Under the pieces are notes generated by a model, which saw only the letters and a list, made by a program, of their open reading frames with translations, was not told the DNA's origin and ran no database searches. From CANJDH01 sp964443245 (GTDB lineage Bacteria > Pseudomonadota > Gammaproteobacteria > Burkholderiales > JAEUOS01), in assembly GCA_964443245.1 (NCBI GenBank), contig CAYUEG010000003.1, positions 6,564-70,563 on the forward strand: a stretch of 64,000 nucleotides of DNA. The letters run 5' to 3'. Both the position numbers and the translations under genes were made by a program. Shown here piece by piece: positions 36,279 to 43,824 of the stretch. Numbering within the stretch: the first letter of the stretch is position 1; the number at the start of each line of letters is the position of its first letter.

Positions 36279-37168
36279 GAAAAATTCGCAAATGCATCTT
36301 TCCGGTGGCGGGTCTGGGATCCCGCTTCCTGCCGGCGACCAAGGCCACCCCGAAGGAGATGTTGCCGATCGTCGACAAGCCGCTGATCCAGTTCGCGGTG
36401 GAAGAGGCCGTCGCCGCTGGCCTCACCGACATGATTTTCGTGACCGGGCGCACCAAACGCATCATCGAAGACCACTTCGACAAGGCCTATGAGCTGGAAA
36501 CCGAGCTGGCGGCCAAGAACAAGACCGAGCTCTTGCGCATCGTGCAAAGCGTGGTGCCAAAGCACGTCAATTGCATCTACATTCGCCAGGCCGAACCGCT
36601 CGGGCTGGGGCATGCCGTGCTCTGTGCCAAGGACATCGTCGACGATGAGCCGGTTGCGGTGATCCTGGCTGATGACCTGGTGCACCACACACCGGGTGCG
36701 CTCAAGCAGATGGTCGATGTGTTCAATCAGCGTGGTGGCAGCGTGCTGGGTGTGGAGGATGTGCCGAGGGCGAACACGCGCTCCTACGGTGTGGTCAGTG
36801 GTACCCAGCTGGATGCACGTACCGAACAGGTGACGGCGATTGTCGAGAAGCCGGCACCCGAAGTGGCGCCGCTGCGTCGCACCGAGGCGGGCGAGGTTGC
36901 GCTGGCGGTGGTCGGGCGCTATATCCTGACGCCGAAGATTTTCGAGTTGCTGCAGGAAGTCCGGCCGGGCGCGGGGGGCGAGATCCAGCTGACCGACGGA
37001 ATCAGTGCGCTGCTGGCGCATGAGCCGGTGTTTGCGTACCGGTTTGAGGGCACCCGCTACGATTGCGGCTCCAAGATTGGTTACCTCAAGGCAACCGTTG
37101 ACTATGCCAGGCGTCACCCGGAAACCGGTGCCGCATTCGAAACCTACCTGAAGGAACTTCGCCTGTGA
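36275..37168 (+). CDS. galU: UTP-glucose-1-phosphate uridylyltransferase
   Basis: A 297-residue nucleotidyltransferase making UDP-glucose for envelope and exopolysaccharide. The signature loop is FPVAGLGSRFLPATKATPKEMLPIVDKPLIQ (about residues 9-39), followed by EEAVAAGLTDMIFVTGR. Further conserved parts are PLGLGHAV, ILADDLV, the VEKP loop and GEIQLTDGI. It sits head to tail with ligA (4-base overlap) and hpt (GTGA overlap), so it shares their transcript. Confidence 0.95.
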   Translation: MRKIRKCIFPVAGLGSRFLPATKATPKEMLPIVDKPLIQFAVEEAVAAGLTDMIFVTGRTKRIIEDHFDKAYELETELAAKNKTELLRIVQSVVPKHVNCIYIRQAEPLGLGHAVLCAKDIVDDEPVAVILADDLVHHTPGALKQMVDVFNQRGGSVLGVEDVPRANTRSYGVVSGTQLDARTEQVTAIVEKPAPEVAPLRRTEAGEVALAVVGRYILTPKIFELLQEVRPGAGGEIQLTDGISALLAHEPVFAYRFEGTRYDCGSKIGYLKATVDYARRHPETGAAFETYLKELRL

Positions 37169-37713
37169 TCGATCTGGACCATGCTCGCAAGACCTTGACC
37201 GAGGCGGACTGCCTGGTGCCTGCCGAGCAATGCCACGCTGCCGTCGTGCGTGTCGCCGAGGGCATCAAGGCAGCCGCCGGCAAGGAAGCACCGCTGGTGC
37301 TGGCCGTCATGGGCGGCGCTGTCGTCTTTGCCGGGCAGCTTCTGCCGATGCTCGATTTTCCGCTCGACTTCGATTACCTGCACGTGACGCGCTATGGCAG
37401 CCGCACCTCCGGCGGGCAGCTCACCTGGAAAGCACTGCCACGCGAGGAGGTGCGCGGACGCACCGTGATCGTGATCGATGACATCCTGGATGAAGGCGCC
37501 ACCATGCATGCGATCCGCGAGAAGATGCTCGAACTCGGTGCAGCGCGATTCTTGTCGGCCGTGTTTTGCGAAAAGCTGATCGACAAGCCGAAGCCGATTC
37601 AGGCGGATTTTGTCGGTGTCACTGTTCCCAACCGGTATGTGTTCGGCTACGGCATGGACGTATCGGGCCTGTGGCGCAACCTGCCGGCGATCTACGCCGT
37701 CAAAGGCATGTAA
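37165..37713 (+). CDS. hpt: Hypoxanthine(-guanine) phosphoribosyltransferase
   Basis: A 182-residue type I PRTase that converts hypoxanthine (and probably guanine) with PRPP to IMP/GMP. The PRPP loop is VIVIDDILDEGATM (about residues 102-115) and the flexible-loop start is LHVTRYGSRTSGGQL. The base-binding C-terminus is DFVGVTVPNRYVFGYGMD. It starts at a GTG overlapping the galU stop. The next gene, 11 bases on, makes hypoxanthine or adenine from methylthio-nucleosides, so the pair may work as one salvage step. Confidence 0.92.
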   Translation: MIDLDHARKTLTEADCLVPAEQCHAAVVRVAEGIKAAAGKEAPLVLAVMGGAVVFAGQLLPMLDFPLDFDYLHVTRYGSRTSGGQLTWKALPREEVRGRTVIVIDDILDEGATMHAIREKMLELGAARFLSAVFCEKLIDKPKPIQADFVGVTVPNRYVFGYGMDVSGLWRNLPAIYAVKGM

Positions 37714-37724
37714 GGAGCGCCGGC

Positions 37725-38486
37725 ATGATTGCGATCATCGGTGGCAGCGGGCTGACCAATCTCGCCACCCTGCACGTGGTGCGGCGCGAAGTGTTCCGCA
37801 CCCCATACGGCGAGCCTTCCGGCGCGCTGACCTTCGGCACCCTGGCCGGCAGCGAAGTGGTGTTCCTCGCGCGTCATGGGTACGGCCACACCATCCCACC
37901 CCATGAGGTGAACTACCGTGCCAACCTGTGGGCGTTGAAGCAGGCGGGCGTACGTGAGGTGATCGCGGTGGCCTCGGTCGGCGGGGTGCGGGCCGATTGC
38001 GGCCCGGGCGTGCTGATGGTGCCGGATCAGATCATCGATTACACCCATGGCCGGCGGCATACCTATTTTGAGGGCCCGGAGGCGCCGGTCACCCACATCG
38101 ACTTCACCTGGCCCTACAGTGCCTCCATGCGGGCGCGGCTGCTGAACGCCGCGCTTGCAGTGCGGGAGCCGGTGCTCGACGGCGGCGTCTACGGTGTCAC
38201 CCAGGGGCCACGCCTGGAATCGAGGGCGGAAATCATCCGCCTGGAACGGGATGGCTGTGACCTCGTCGGCATGACCGGCATGCCCGAGGCGGCACTGGCG
38301 CGTGAGCTCGCGCTGGAGTACGCTTGTCTGGCGGTGGTGGTCAATCATGCGGCAGGCAAGGGCGAGAGTGCACAGGCCATTTCGGTCGATCATTTGGGCG
38401 TGGTGATGAAGGAATCGATGAGCCGCGTGCAACGCATCCTCGAATGCGCCGTCAAGGCGGCAAAGTCGCCGCCGGTGCGCCCATGA
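37725..38486 (+). CDS. S-methyl-5'-thioinosine (or thioadenosine) phosphorylase
   Basis: A 253-residue purine nucleoside phosphorylase-family enzyme of the MTAP/MTIP group. It splits a methylthio-nucleoside with phosphate to the base plus methylthioribose-1-phosphate. The start MIAIIGGSGL at 37725 follows AAGGAGCGCC. Blocks seen are ARHGYGHTIPPHEVNYRAN, ITQGPRLES-like VTQGPRLESRAEI, and MTGMPEAALARELAL. The base-site segment reads VVVNHAAG, with Asn where adenine-specific MTAPs have Asp (TDYD), which favours a 6-oxopurine and so methylthioinosine. Adjacency to hpt supports hypoxanthine as product. The specificity is inference. Confidence 0.85.
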   Translation: MIAIIGGSGLTNLATLHVVRREVFRTPYGEPSGALTFGTLAGSEVVFLARHGYGHTIPPHEVNYRANLWALKQAGVREVIAVASVGGVRADCGPGVLMVPDQIIDYTHGRRHTYFEGPEAPVTHIDFTWPYSASMRARLLNAALAVREPVLDGGVYGVTQGPRLESRAEIIRLERDGCDLVGMTGMPEAALARELALEYACLAVVVNHAAGKGESAQAISVDHLGVVMKESMSRVQRILECAVKAAKSPPVRP

Positions 38487-39016
38487 TTCGGCCGATCCTG
38501 CGCATGGGGGAGCCCAGTTTGTTCACCCCCTCCACCAAGGTGGAGCGCTTTGGCACGCCCGAGTTGCGGGCCCTGCTGGACGACCTGGCCGACACCATGA
38601 AGGCAGCGAATGGCGCCGGCATCGCGGCCCCGCAGATCGGGGTCAACCTCCAGGTGGTCATTTTCGGCTCGGATGAGATCAACCCGCGCTACCCGGATGC
38701 GCCGGTGGTGCCGAAGACGGTGCTGATCAACCCGGTGATCACGCCTCTGACCGAAGAAACCGAGGAAGGCTGGGAAGGTTGCCTCTCGGTGCCGGGGATG
38801 CGCGGCGTGGTGCCGCGGGTGACGCGCATCCGCTACACCGGGGTGGATGAGAAAGGCCACCCGATCGAGCGCGAGGCCGAAGGCTTCCATGCGCGGGTGG
38901 TACAGCATGAGTGCGACCACTTGTGGGGCGTGCTTTATCCGATGCGCATTACCGACATGAGCAAATTTGGTTTTACCAGCGTGCTGTTTCCGGAGCTGGA
39001 CGACAACGAGGATTGA
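38483..39016 (+). CDS. def: Peptide deformylase
   Basis: A 177-residue metallopeptidase that removes the N-formyl group from new proteins. All three motifs are present: GAGIAAPQIG (about residues 44-53), EGCLSVPG and QHECDHLWG (HExxH-type metal site). The start at 38483 overlaps the phosphorylase stop (ATGA). It is not next to fmt, so it may be a second deformylase. It is the last gene of the long run from smc and ends 19 bases from a convergent LysR gene. Confidence 0.93.
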   Translation: MIRPILRMGEPSLFTPSTKVERFGTPELRALLDDLADTMKAANGAGIAAPQIGVNLQVVIFGSDEINPRYPDAPVVPKTVLINPVITPLTEETEEGWEGCLSVPGMRGVVPRVTRIRYTGVDEKGHPIEREAEGFHARVVQHECDHLWGVLYPMRITDMSKFGFTSVLFPELDDNED

Positions 39017-39035
39017 CGGCGCGCTCGGTGTGTCG

Positions 39036-39977
39036 TCAGGCAATCGTGGCTGCCGAGGTGCGTGGGCGGCTTTCCAGAAAAAGTTTTGCGCAAGTTGCGC
39101 GCAGCCACTGGTTGCCAGGGTCGTTGTGGTATCGCGCATGCCAGTATTGTTTGACAGGCACTTTGGGAATTTCAAAGGGACAGTCGAAGGCGCGGATCCC
39201 GCCGATGGCGAGAACGCGTTCACCAATGTGGCGCGGCAGCGTGGCGATGAGATCGCTGCCGGCAAGAATGCCCGAGATGCCGAGGTATCCGGTCGTCTCA
39301 AGCACGACATCGCGCACGATACCCTGTGCCTTGAGGGCGGATTGCAGGATGTGCAGCCCGATACTCAACGACACGCCGATGTGCTTTTCGGCACGGTACT
39401 GCTCCAGTGTCAGGCATTTGTGCAGGCGCGGGTGCTCAATCCGTGCGAGGCAGATCCAGTCCTGAGCGAACAAGGACTGTTGGTAAAAGCCGGCTTCAAT
39501 GCCAGAGATCACGCCGACTGCAAGGTCAGCATCGCCATTGCGAAGCTTTTCGTTTACGGCAGCATCGACGATTGAAGTGACCAACCGGACCTGCGGCGCC
39601 AATTCGCGGATACGCGTCAGCAGGGGTGGCAGCAAGGTGACATGAAGCGAGTCGGTCATGCAAATTCGAAAGGACCTCTCGGAGTGTGCGTAGTCGAACG
39701 TTTTTGGGGTCGGCGCCAGTCTGACGATCGCTTCAAGGGCAGACCTGACATCGTCAATCAGGTCATCGGCTCGCGGGGTTGGCTGCATCCCCTTGGAGGT
39801 CTTGACAAACAGCGGGTCGTGCAATTGCAGACGCAGTCGGCGCAGCCAGTTGCTGACAGTAGGTTGTGTGGTGCCCATCTGTTCGGCAGTCTTGGACGCG
39901 CTCCGTGTCGAGTAAAGCAGGTCGAACAAGCGCAACTGTCGCGCATCGGGTAGGTCAAGTTCAAGGGCACGTTGCAT
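39036..39977 (-). CDS. LysR-family transcriptional regulator
   Basis: A LysR-type regulator of about 313 residues: winged helix-turn-helix (RLFDLLYSTRSASKTAEQMGTTQPTVSNWLRRLR, residues 13-46) and a periplasmic-binding-protein-like effector domain with SFRICMTDSLHVTLLPPLLTRI. ATG at 39977 is preferred over a TTG at 39992. It belongs to the LysR branch resembling NodD/NahR/DntR regulators. It is divergent from the dioxygenase gene at 40171, the usual layout for a LysR protein and its target, with a palindrome in between. Confidence 0.88.
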   Translation of the reverse strand: MQRALELDLPDARQLRLFDLLYSTRSASKTAEQMGTTQPTVSNWLRRLRLQLHDPLFVKTSKGMQPTPRADDLIDDVRSALEAIVRLAPTPKTFDYAHSERSFRICMTDSLHVTLLPPLLTRIRELAPQVRLVTSIVDAAVNEKLRNGDADLAVGVISGIEAGFYQQSLFAQDWICLARIEHPRLHKCLTLEQYRAEKHIGVSLSIGLHILQSALKAQGIVRDVVLETTGYLGISGILAGSDLIATLPRHIGERVLAIGGIRAFDCPFEIPKVPVKQYWHARYHNDPGNQWLRATCAKLFLESRPRTSAATIA

Positions 39978-39996
39978 GGCGCTTTCCGGCAAGGAT

Positions 39997-40012
39997 CAAT
40001 TATCAATAATTG
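39997..40012. promoter_or_regulatory. Candidate LysR operator (perfect palindrome)
   Basis: CAATTAT-CA-ATAATTG, a perfect 7-2-7 inverted repeat just upstream of the LysR gene, in an unusually AT-rich stretch (about 39995-40045) between the divergent genes. Confidence 0.5.
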
Positions 40013-40170
40013 AAATAACAAATATTTCACTCATTTTATTGTGATTATGACGCGCCCACCGTATGCTCCACTGGCGTGTTGGGTGTGCGATTACAAGCGC
40101 GCAGCCGCGTAGCCTAATGGCATGGTTGGCAAACGCGGTCATAACAAGAAGTCTTTGACTTGGGCGGCAG

Positions 40171-40839
40171 ATGATCACTATTCCGAATGTCCTGACGCCG
40201 GCCGAGTTGGCATGGGTACGCAACCTGACCAAGGCCGGGCGCCATGATCAAGGTCAGGCGAGCGCGCTCGGCCTGGCCCGGGCGGTCAAAGACAATCAGC
40301 AGTACGGGTTTGCGCCCGCTGAAGCCCAGGCACTCTCGGACCTGACGTTATCGGCACTGCGCCGCAATGCGTTGTTCTATCGTTATGCCTTGCCTCTCGA
40401 TGTGTCGGCGCCCATGATCAACCACTATGGCGCAGGCCACCGCTACGGCTGGCACTACGACTCGTCCCTCATGCAGAGTGCCCAGGGGCAGGAGATCCGT
40501 GCAGATTTGTCGGCCACCCTCTTTGTGTCGGATCCGGATGATTACGACGGCGGGGAGTTGTGCATTGACGCCGGCGGCGTCGAAAGCCGGCACAAGCTCG
40601 CTGCGGGTGACATGCTCGTCTATCAGGCGGGACAGTTGCATCAGGTTACGCCGGTCACGCGGGGCGTACGGGAGGCGATCGTGTTCTGGGTTCAAAGTCG
40701 CGTGCGCGACCACGAGCGTCGCAGCCTGCTCTTCCAGATGGATAGATCTATCGGCGCGCTGGCTGCCAAACAGCCGGATTCGGTGGAGGTTCGCGATCTG
40801 CTTGGGGTATTCCAAAACCTGGCGCGGATGTGGGTATAG
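40171..40839 (+). CDS. PiuC/YbiX-type Fe(II)/2-oxoglutarate dioxygenase (PKHD-type)
   Basis: A 222-residue member of the PKHD-type hydroxylase family (YbiX/PiuC). The iron site is H95-x-D97 (GWHYDSS) plus H157 (GQLHQVTPVTRG), and R167 should bind 2-oxoglutarate. The double-stranded beta-helix core and the C-terminal helices are all present. PiuC genes normally follow a TonB siderophore receptor; none is seen here, so the link with iron uptake is uncertain. It lies opposite a LysR regulator that may control it. Confidence 0.9.
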   Translation: MITIPNVLTPAELAWVRNLTKAGRHDQGQASALGLARAVKDNQQYGFAPAEAQALSDLTLSALRRNALFYRYALPLDVSAPMINHYGAGHRYGWHYDSSLMQSAQGQEIRADLSATLFVSDPDDYDGGELCIDAGGVESRHKLAAGDMLVYQAGQLHQVTPVTRGVREAIVFWVQSRVRDHERRSLLFQMDRSIGALAAKQPDSVEVRDLLGVFQNLARMWV

Positions 40840-40917
40840 TGTCCCGCATCGGGGCAGCGTGGAGCGCGAAATCGGCTTACACTTTCTGCCCGATATGTCT
40901 TTGCCGAGGAAGGTTTC

Positions 40918-41973
40918 GTGAATCCCACGCGCTGGAAACACCGCCCCGAAGGTTCAACCTGGGGTGATTTCGGCCCGGACGACCAGCTCGGCCGCCTCAA
41001 TCTGCTTACCCCCGAACGGGTGCGCCGGGCCGCCGCAGAAATTCAGACCGGCCGCAATTTCTGTCTCTCGATACCGCTCGACTACCCGGGCGGCAACAAG
41101 ATCAACCCGCGCCGCTTTCCGCCGGTTCTCAAACCGACGCTGCGCGATGGCAAGCCCATGTTCAGCTTTCCCTTCGAGCGCGCCGAATCGCAGAACACGG
41201 ACCTGATTTGCGATGACGTCGTGCAGCTGACCTTGCAGTATTCAACCCAGTGGGACTCCTTTGCCCACGTCGGCGCGTGGTTCGATGCGGATGGTGACGG
41301 CGTCGAGGAGAAGGTCTACTACAACGGCTATCGTGGCGATGTGGAGATTTGCGGGCCGGTGCGTTATGCCTCGATCGCCCAGGGGGGGCTCGACCATGAT
41401 TGTGGCGACCACGTGGGCGCACGCGAATTGGGGATCGAGAATTTTGCTGTCAAGGGCATGCAGGGGCGCGGCGTGCTGGTCAACCTGCGCGCGCATTGCG
41501 GCGATTCCCGTGTGAAGGTGGGATACGACCAGTGGATGCGGATTCTGGAGACTGACAGGGTGACGGTGGAGGAGGGCGACATCCTGCTGCTCTACACCGG
41601 CTGGACCGACCTCGTCATGGGCATGAACCGTGACCCGGACATGGCCGTTCTGGACAATGCCTGTGCCGCCCTGGAAGGGCGCGACGAGAAGCTGTTGCAG
41701 TGGATTACTGACAGCGGCATTGCCGCGATTTGTGCTGACAACTACGCCGTGGAGCACCTGCCGGCCACGCCGGCACCGGGCCGGCGGCCGGGGCTGCCCC
41801 TGCACCAGCATTGCCTGTTCAAGCTCGGCGTACCTCTGGGTGAAATACTGTGGCTCAAGGACCTGGCCGAATGGCTGCGGGCGCACGGACGCTCGCGCTG
41901 CTTTTTCACCGCGCCGCCGCTGCGCCTGCCCGGTGCGGTGGGTTCGCCAATGACGCCGATTGCCACAGTCTGA
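40918..41973 (+). CDS. Cyclase-family (PF04199) metal-dependent hydrolase
   Basis: A 351-residue protein of the family that includes kynurenine formamidase and isatin hydrolase. GTG start at 40918 preceded by GAGGAAGG. The usual metal motif HxGTHxD is altered: here H117-V-G-A-W-F-D123, with Trp where the second His is expected. This is seen in a larger, poorly characterised subgroup with the WDSFAHVG block. Other conserved segments are GVLVNLRAHCG, EEGDILLLYTGWTDL and LPLHQHCLFKLGVPLGEIL. Substrate unknown, probably an amide or cyclic imide. Confidence 0.82.
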   Translation: MNPTRWKHRPEGSTWGDFGPDDQLGRLNLLTPERVRRAAAEIQTGRNFCLSIPLDYPGGNKINPRRFPPVLKPTLRDGKPMFSFPFERAESQNTDLICDDVVQLTLQYSTQWDSFAHVGAWFDADGDGVEEKVYYNGYRGDVEICGPVRYASIAQGGLDHDCGDHVGARELGIENFAVKGMQGRGVLVNLRAHCGDSRVKVGYDQWMRILETDRVTVEEGDILLLYTGWTDLVMGMNRDPDMAVLDNACAALEGRDEKLLQWITDSGIAAICADNYAVEHLPATPAPGRRPGLPLHQHCLFKLGVPLGEILWLKDLAEWLRAHGRSRCFFTAPPLRLPGAVGSPMTPIATV

Positions 41974-42013
41974 GCGCACTGATCCAGGTACAGGGTAGCC
42001 AGCGAGCCGGAAG

Positions 42014-42032
42014 CCGCTCCCACCAACGGTTT
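42014..42032 (+). repeat. Dispersed 19-bp repeat, copy 4
   Basis: CCGCTCCCACCAACGGTTT, identical to copy 2. With one more base each side it can fold (GAAGCCG pairing with CGGTTTC around a 10-base loop). It lies between convergent genes and reaches the 3' end of the LprI-like gene. Confidence 0.55.
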
Positions 42033-42766
42033 CAGGGCCGGTCGCGCAGCCAGGCTGGGTGCGGATCTGGTCGCACCACGGCCGGCTTGCGGTAGGTTGC
42101 GGCCAGGTTGCCGCCGCATGCGCCGGTGGTTGCGACAAGCGCCTCATCCATGCCAAAGGTGATGCGAACCTGGCAGTCTTTGGGCGTCCAGGGGCGCCCG
42201 ATGAACGCGGGCATGAACGCGACGCTGCGACCCTCCAGTACTAGCGCTGGCCGCTCCTCGGCAATGCTCTCGGCCGTCACCACCAGGTTCGGGGGATCCC
42301 CGGGCACGGGGGTCACCCAGACGAAATGAAACGGCAGACGGTGATCGCCCTGCAGTAGGAGGGCGTTCCGTGAACCAGGCGCTAGATCCACCTGCAAACC
42401 GCGATCTCCCTCGGCTTCATAGCGGCCTTCGAGCGGCAACAGGGGATGGGTGAGCCAGGCAAGATGGCGGCGGTGGTCCTCTTTCAGGCCTTCGAGCGAA
42501 CGCTCAAACCACCCGCGCTGCCGTCGCCACGTGATATGGCGTTCGCGGACATGCGCGTGCTGTACGGCTGACAGCGTCGGTACCAGTGCGCCGTACGCGT
42601 TCCAGACCTGACTGTCGAGCGCAGACAGTTCGGCATCCGCACAGATCATCCGAGCCAGTTTGGTGCGTGCCTTGGTGCAATCGAAGCTTGCGGCGTAGGT
42701 GGCCGCACCGTGCGATGCCAGTGCCATCGCGGCGGCCAGCGACAGGTACCCGAAGCGCCATTTCAT
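42032..42766 (-). CDS. Secreted LprI/DUF1311-like domain protein
   Basis: A 244-residue exported protein. A signal peptide (MKWRFGYLSLAAAMALASHGAATYAA) is followed by a lysozyme-inhibitor LprI-type module: FDCTKARTKLARMICADAELSALDSQVWNAY, with the Cys pair expected to form a disulfide. The remaining 150 residues resemble no family I can name and contain another likely Cys pair (DCQ...GACGG). A role as an envelope or anti-lysozyme factor is possible but not shown. It begins 8 bases downstream of the mtnA stop, so it may be the third gene of that operon. Confidence 0.75.
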   Translation of the reverse strand: MKWRFGYLSLAAAMALASHGAATYAASFDCTKARTKLARMICADAELSALDSQVWNAYGALVPTLSAVQHAHVRERHITWRRQRGWFERSLEGLKEDHRRHLAWLTHPLLPLEGRYEAEGDRGLQVDLAPGSRNALLLQGDHRLPFHFVWVTPVPGDPPNLVVTAESIAEERPALVLEGRSVAFMPAFIGRPWTPKDCQVRITFGMDEALVATTGACGGNLAATYRKPAVVRPDPHPAWLRDRP

Positions 42767-42774
42767 GCAGACGA

Positions 42775-43824
42775 TCAGGTGCCGGACTGCATCAGCGCGC
42801 GCAAGCGGGCCGCATTCGGTTTGGACACCACGCCGCGCTCGGTAATCAGCGCCGTCACCAGGCGCGCTGGCGTCACATCGAAGGCCGGATTGGCGACGCG
42901 CACACCAACCGGCGCCCAGACGCGCCCGGCATGGCCGATCACTTCTTCAGGGCCGCGTTCCTCGATCGGGATAGCGCGGCCATGGCGCGTCGCCATGTCG
43001 ATGGTGGAAATCGGACAAGCCACGTAGAAGGGGATGCGATGCGCACGTGCCAGCACGGCAAGAGCGTAGGTGCCGATCTTGTTGGCAACATCGCCGTTGG
43101 CTGCGACGCGGTCGGTGCCGACCACGATGGCATCGACTTCCCCTTTCTGCATGAAGTGCGCAGCCATGTTGTCGGTGATCAGGGTTACCGGCAGCTTGTC
43201 CTGCATCAGTTCCCACGCGGTCAGGCGGGCGCCTTGCAGGAAGGGGCGGGTTTCGTCGACCCAGACGTTGCGAATGTTGCGGCGTGCTGCGCGAATCACC
43301 CCGAGCGCAGTACCGATGTCGGCGGTGGCCAGTGCCCCGGCATTGCAGTGCGTGAGCACCTGTGCGCCGGGTGGTATCAAGGCCGCCCCGTAGCGCCCCA
43401 TGGCGCGGTTGATGCGGATGTCTTCGGCATGGATCGCCACCGCCAGCCTGGTCAGTCGCGCCGCCATGGCCACGCCGCTGTCTCCGGCGTGGGCAAGCCA
43501 GGTCTGGCGCATGCGCGTCAGTGCCCAGGTCAGATTGACCGCGGTCGGGCGGCTGGCCGCCAACACGGCCGCTGCCCGTTCCAGTGCGCGCAGACGTGCC
43601 GCAGTGGCCAAACCCTTGGTGCGCGCGGCTTCCAGAGCGATGCCAAAGGCGGCGGCGCAGCCGATGGCGGGGGCACCGCGCACCACCATGGTCTTGATGG
43701 CGCGTGCCGTCTCGGCGGCACTGCGACAGCGAATCACGCGGACGGTGCGCGGCAGCACCCGCTGATCGATCAGGTCGAGTGCGGGTTCACCGGGGCGCCA
43801 GTCAAGAGTGGGGGGGCGTTTCAT
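42775..43824 (-). CDS. mtnA: Methylthioribose-1-phosphate isomerase
   Basis: A 349-residue member of the eIF2B-like isomerases that turns 5-methylthioribose-1-phosphate into methylthioribulose-1-phosphate. Diagnostic segments are MVVRGAPAIGCAAAFG (about residues 46-61), the catalytic Cys in LTHCNAGALAT and the catalytic Asp in VVGTDRVAANGDVANKIGTY. The ATG at 43824 overlaps the upstream aldolase stop, so the two are co-translated. The rest of the classical methionine salvage pathway (mtnB, C, D) is not in this window. Confidence 0.94.
   Translation of the reverse strand: MKRPPTLDWRPGEPALDLIDQRVLPRTVRVIRCRSAAETARAIKTMVVRGAPAIGCAAAFGIALEAARTKGLATAARLRALERAAAVLAASRPTAVNLTWALTRMRQTWLAHAGDSGVAMAARLTRLAVAIHAEDIRINRAMGRYGAALIPPGAQVLTHCNAGALATADIGTALGVIRAARRNIRNVWVDETRPFLQGARLTAWELMQDKLPVTLITDNMAAHFMQKGEVDAIVVGTDRVAANGDVANKIGTYALAVLARAHRIPFYVACPISTIDMATRHGRAIPIEERGPEEVIGHAGRVWAPVGVRVANPAFDVTPARLVTALITERGVVSKPNAARLRALMQSGT

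Noticed and set aside
40095..40145. A tRNA-like string (GTAGCCTAATGGCATGG) upstream of the PiuC-like gene
   Set aside because: It resembles a D-arm only; there is no T-loop GTTCRA sequence, no anticodon arm and no pairing acceptor stem.
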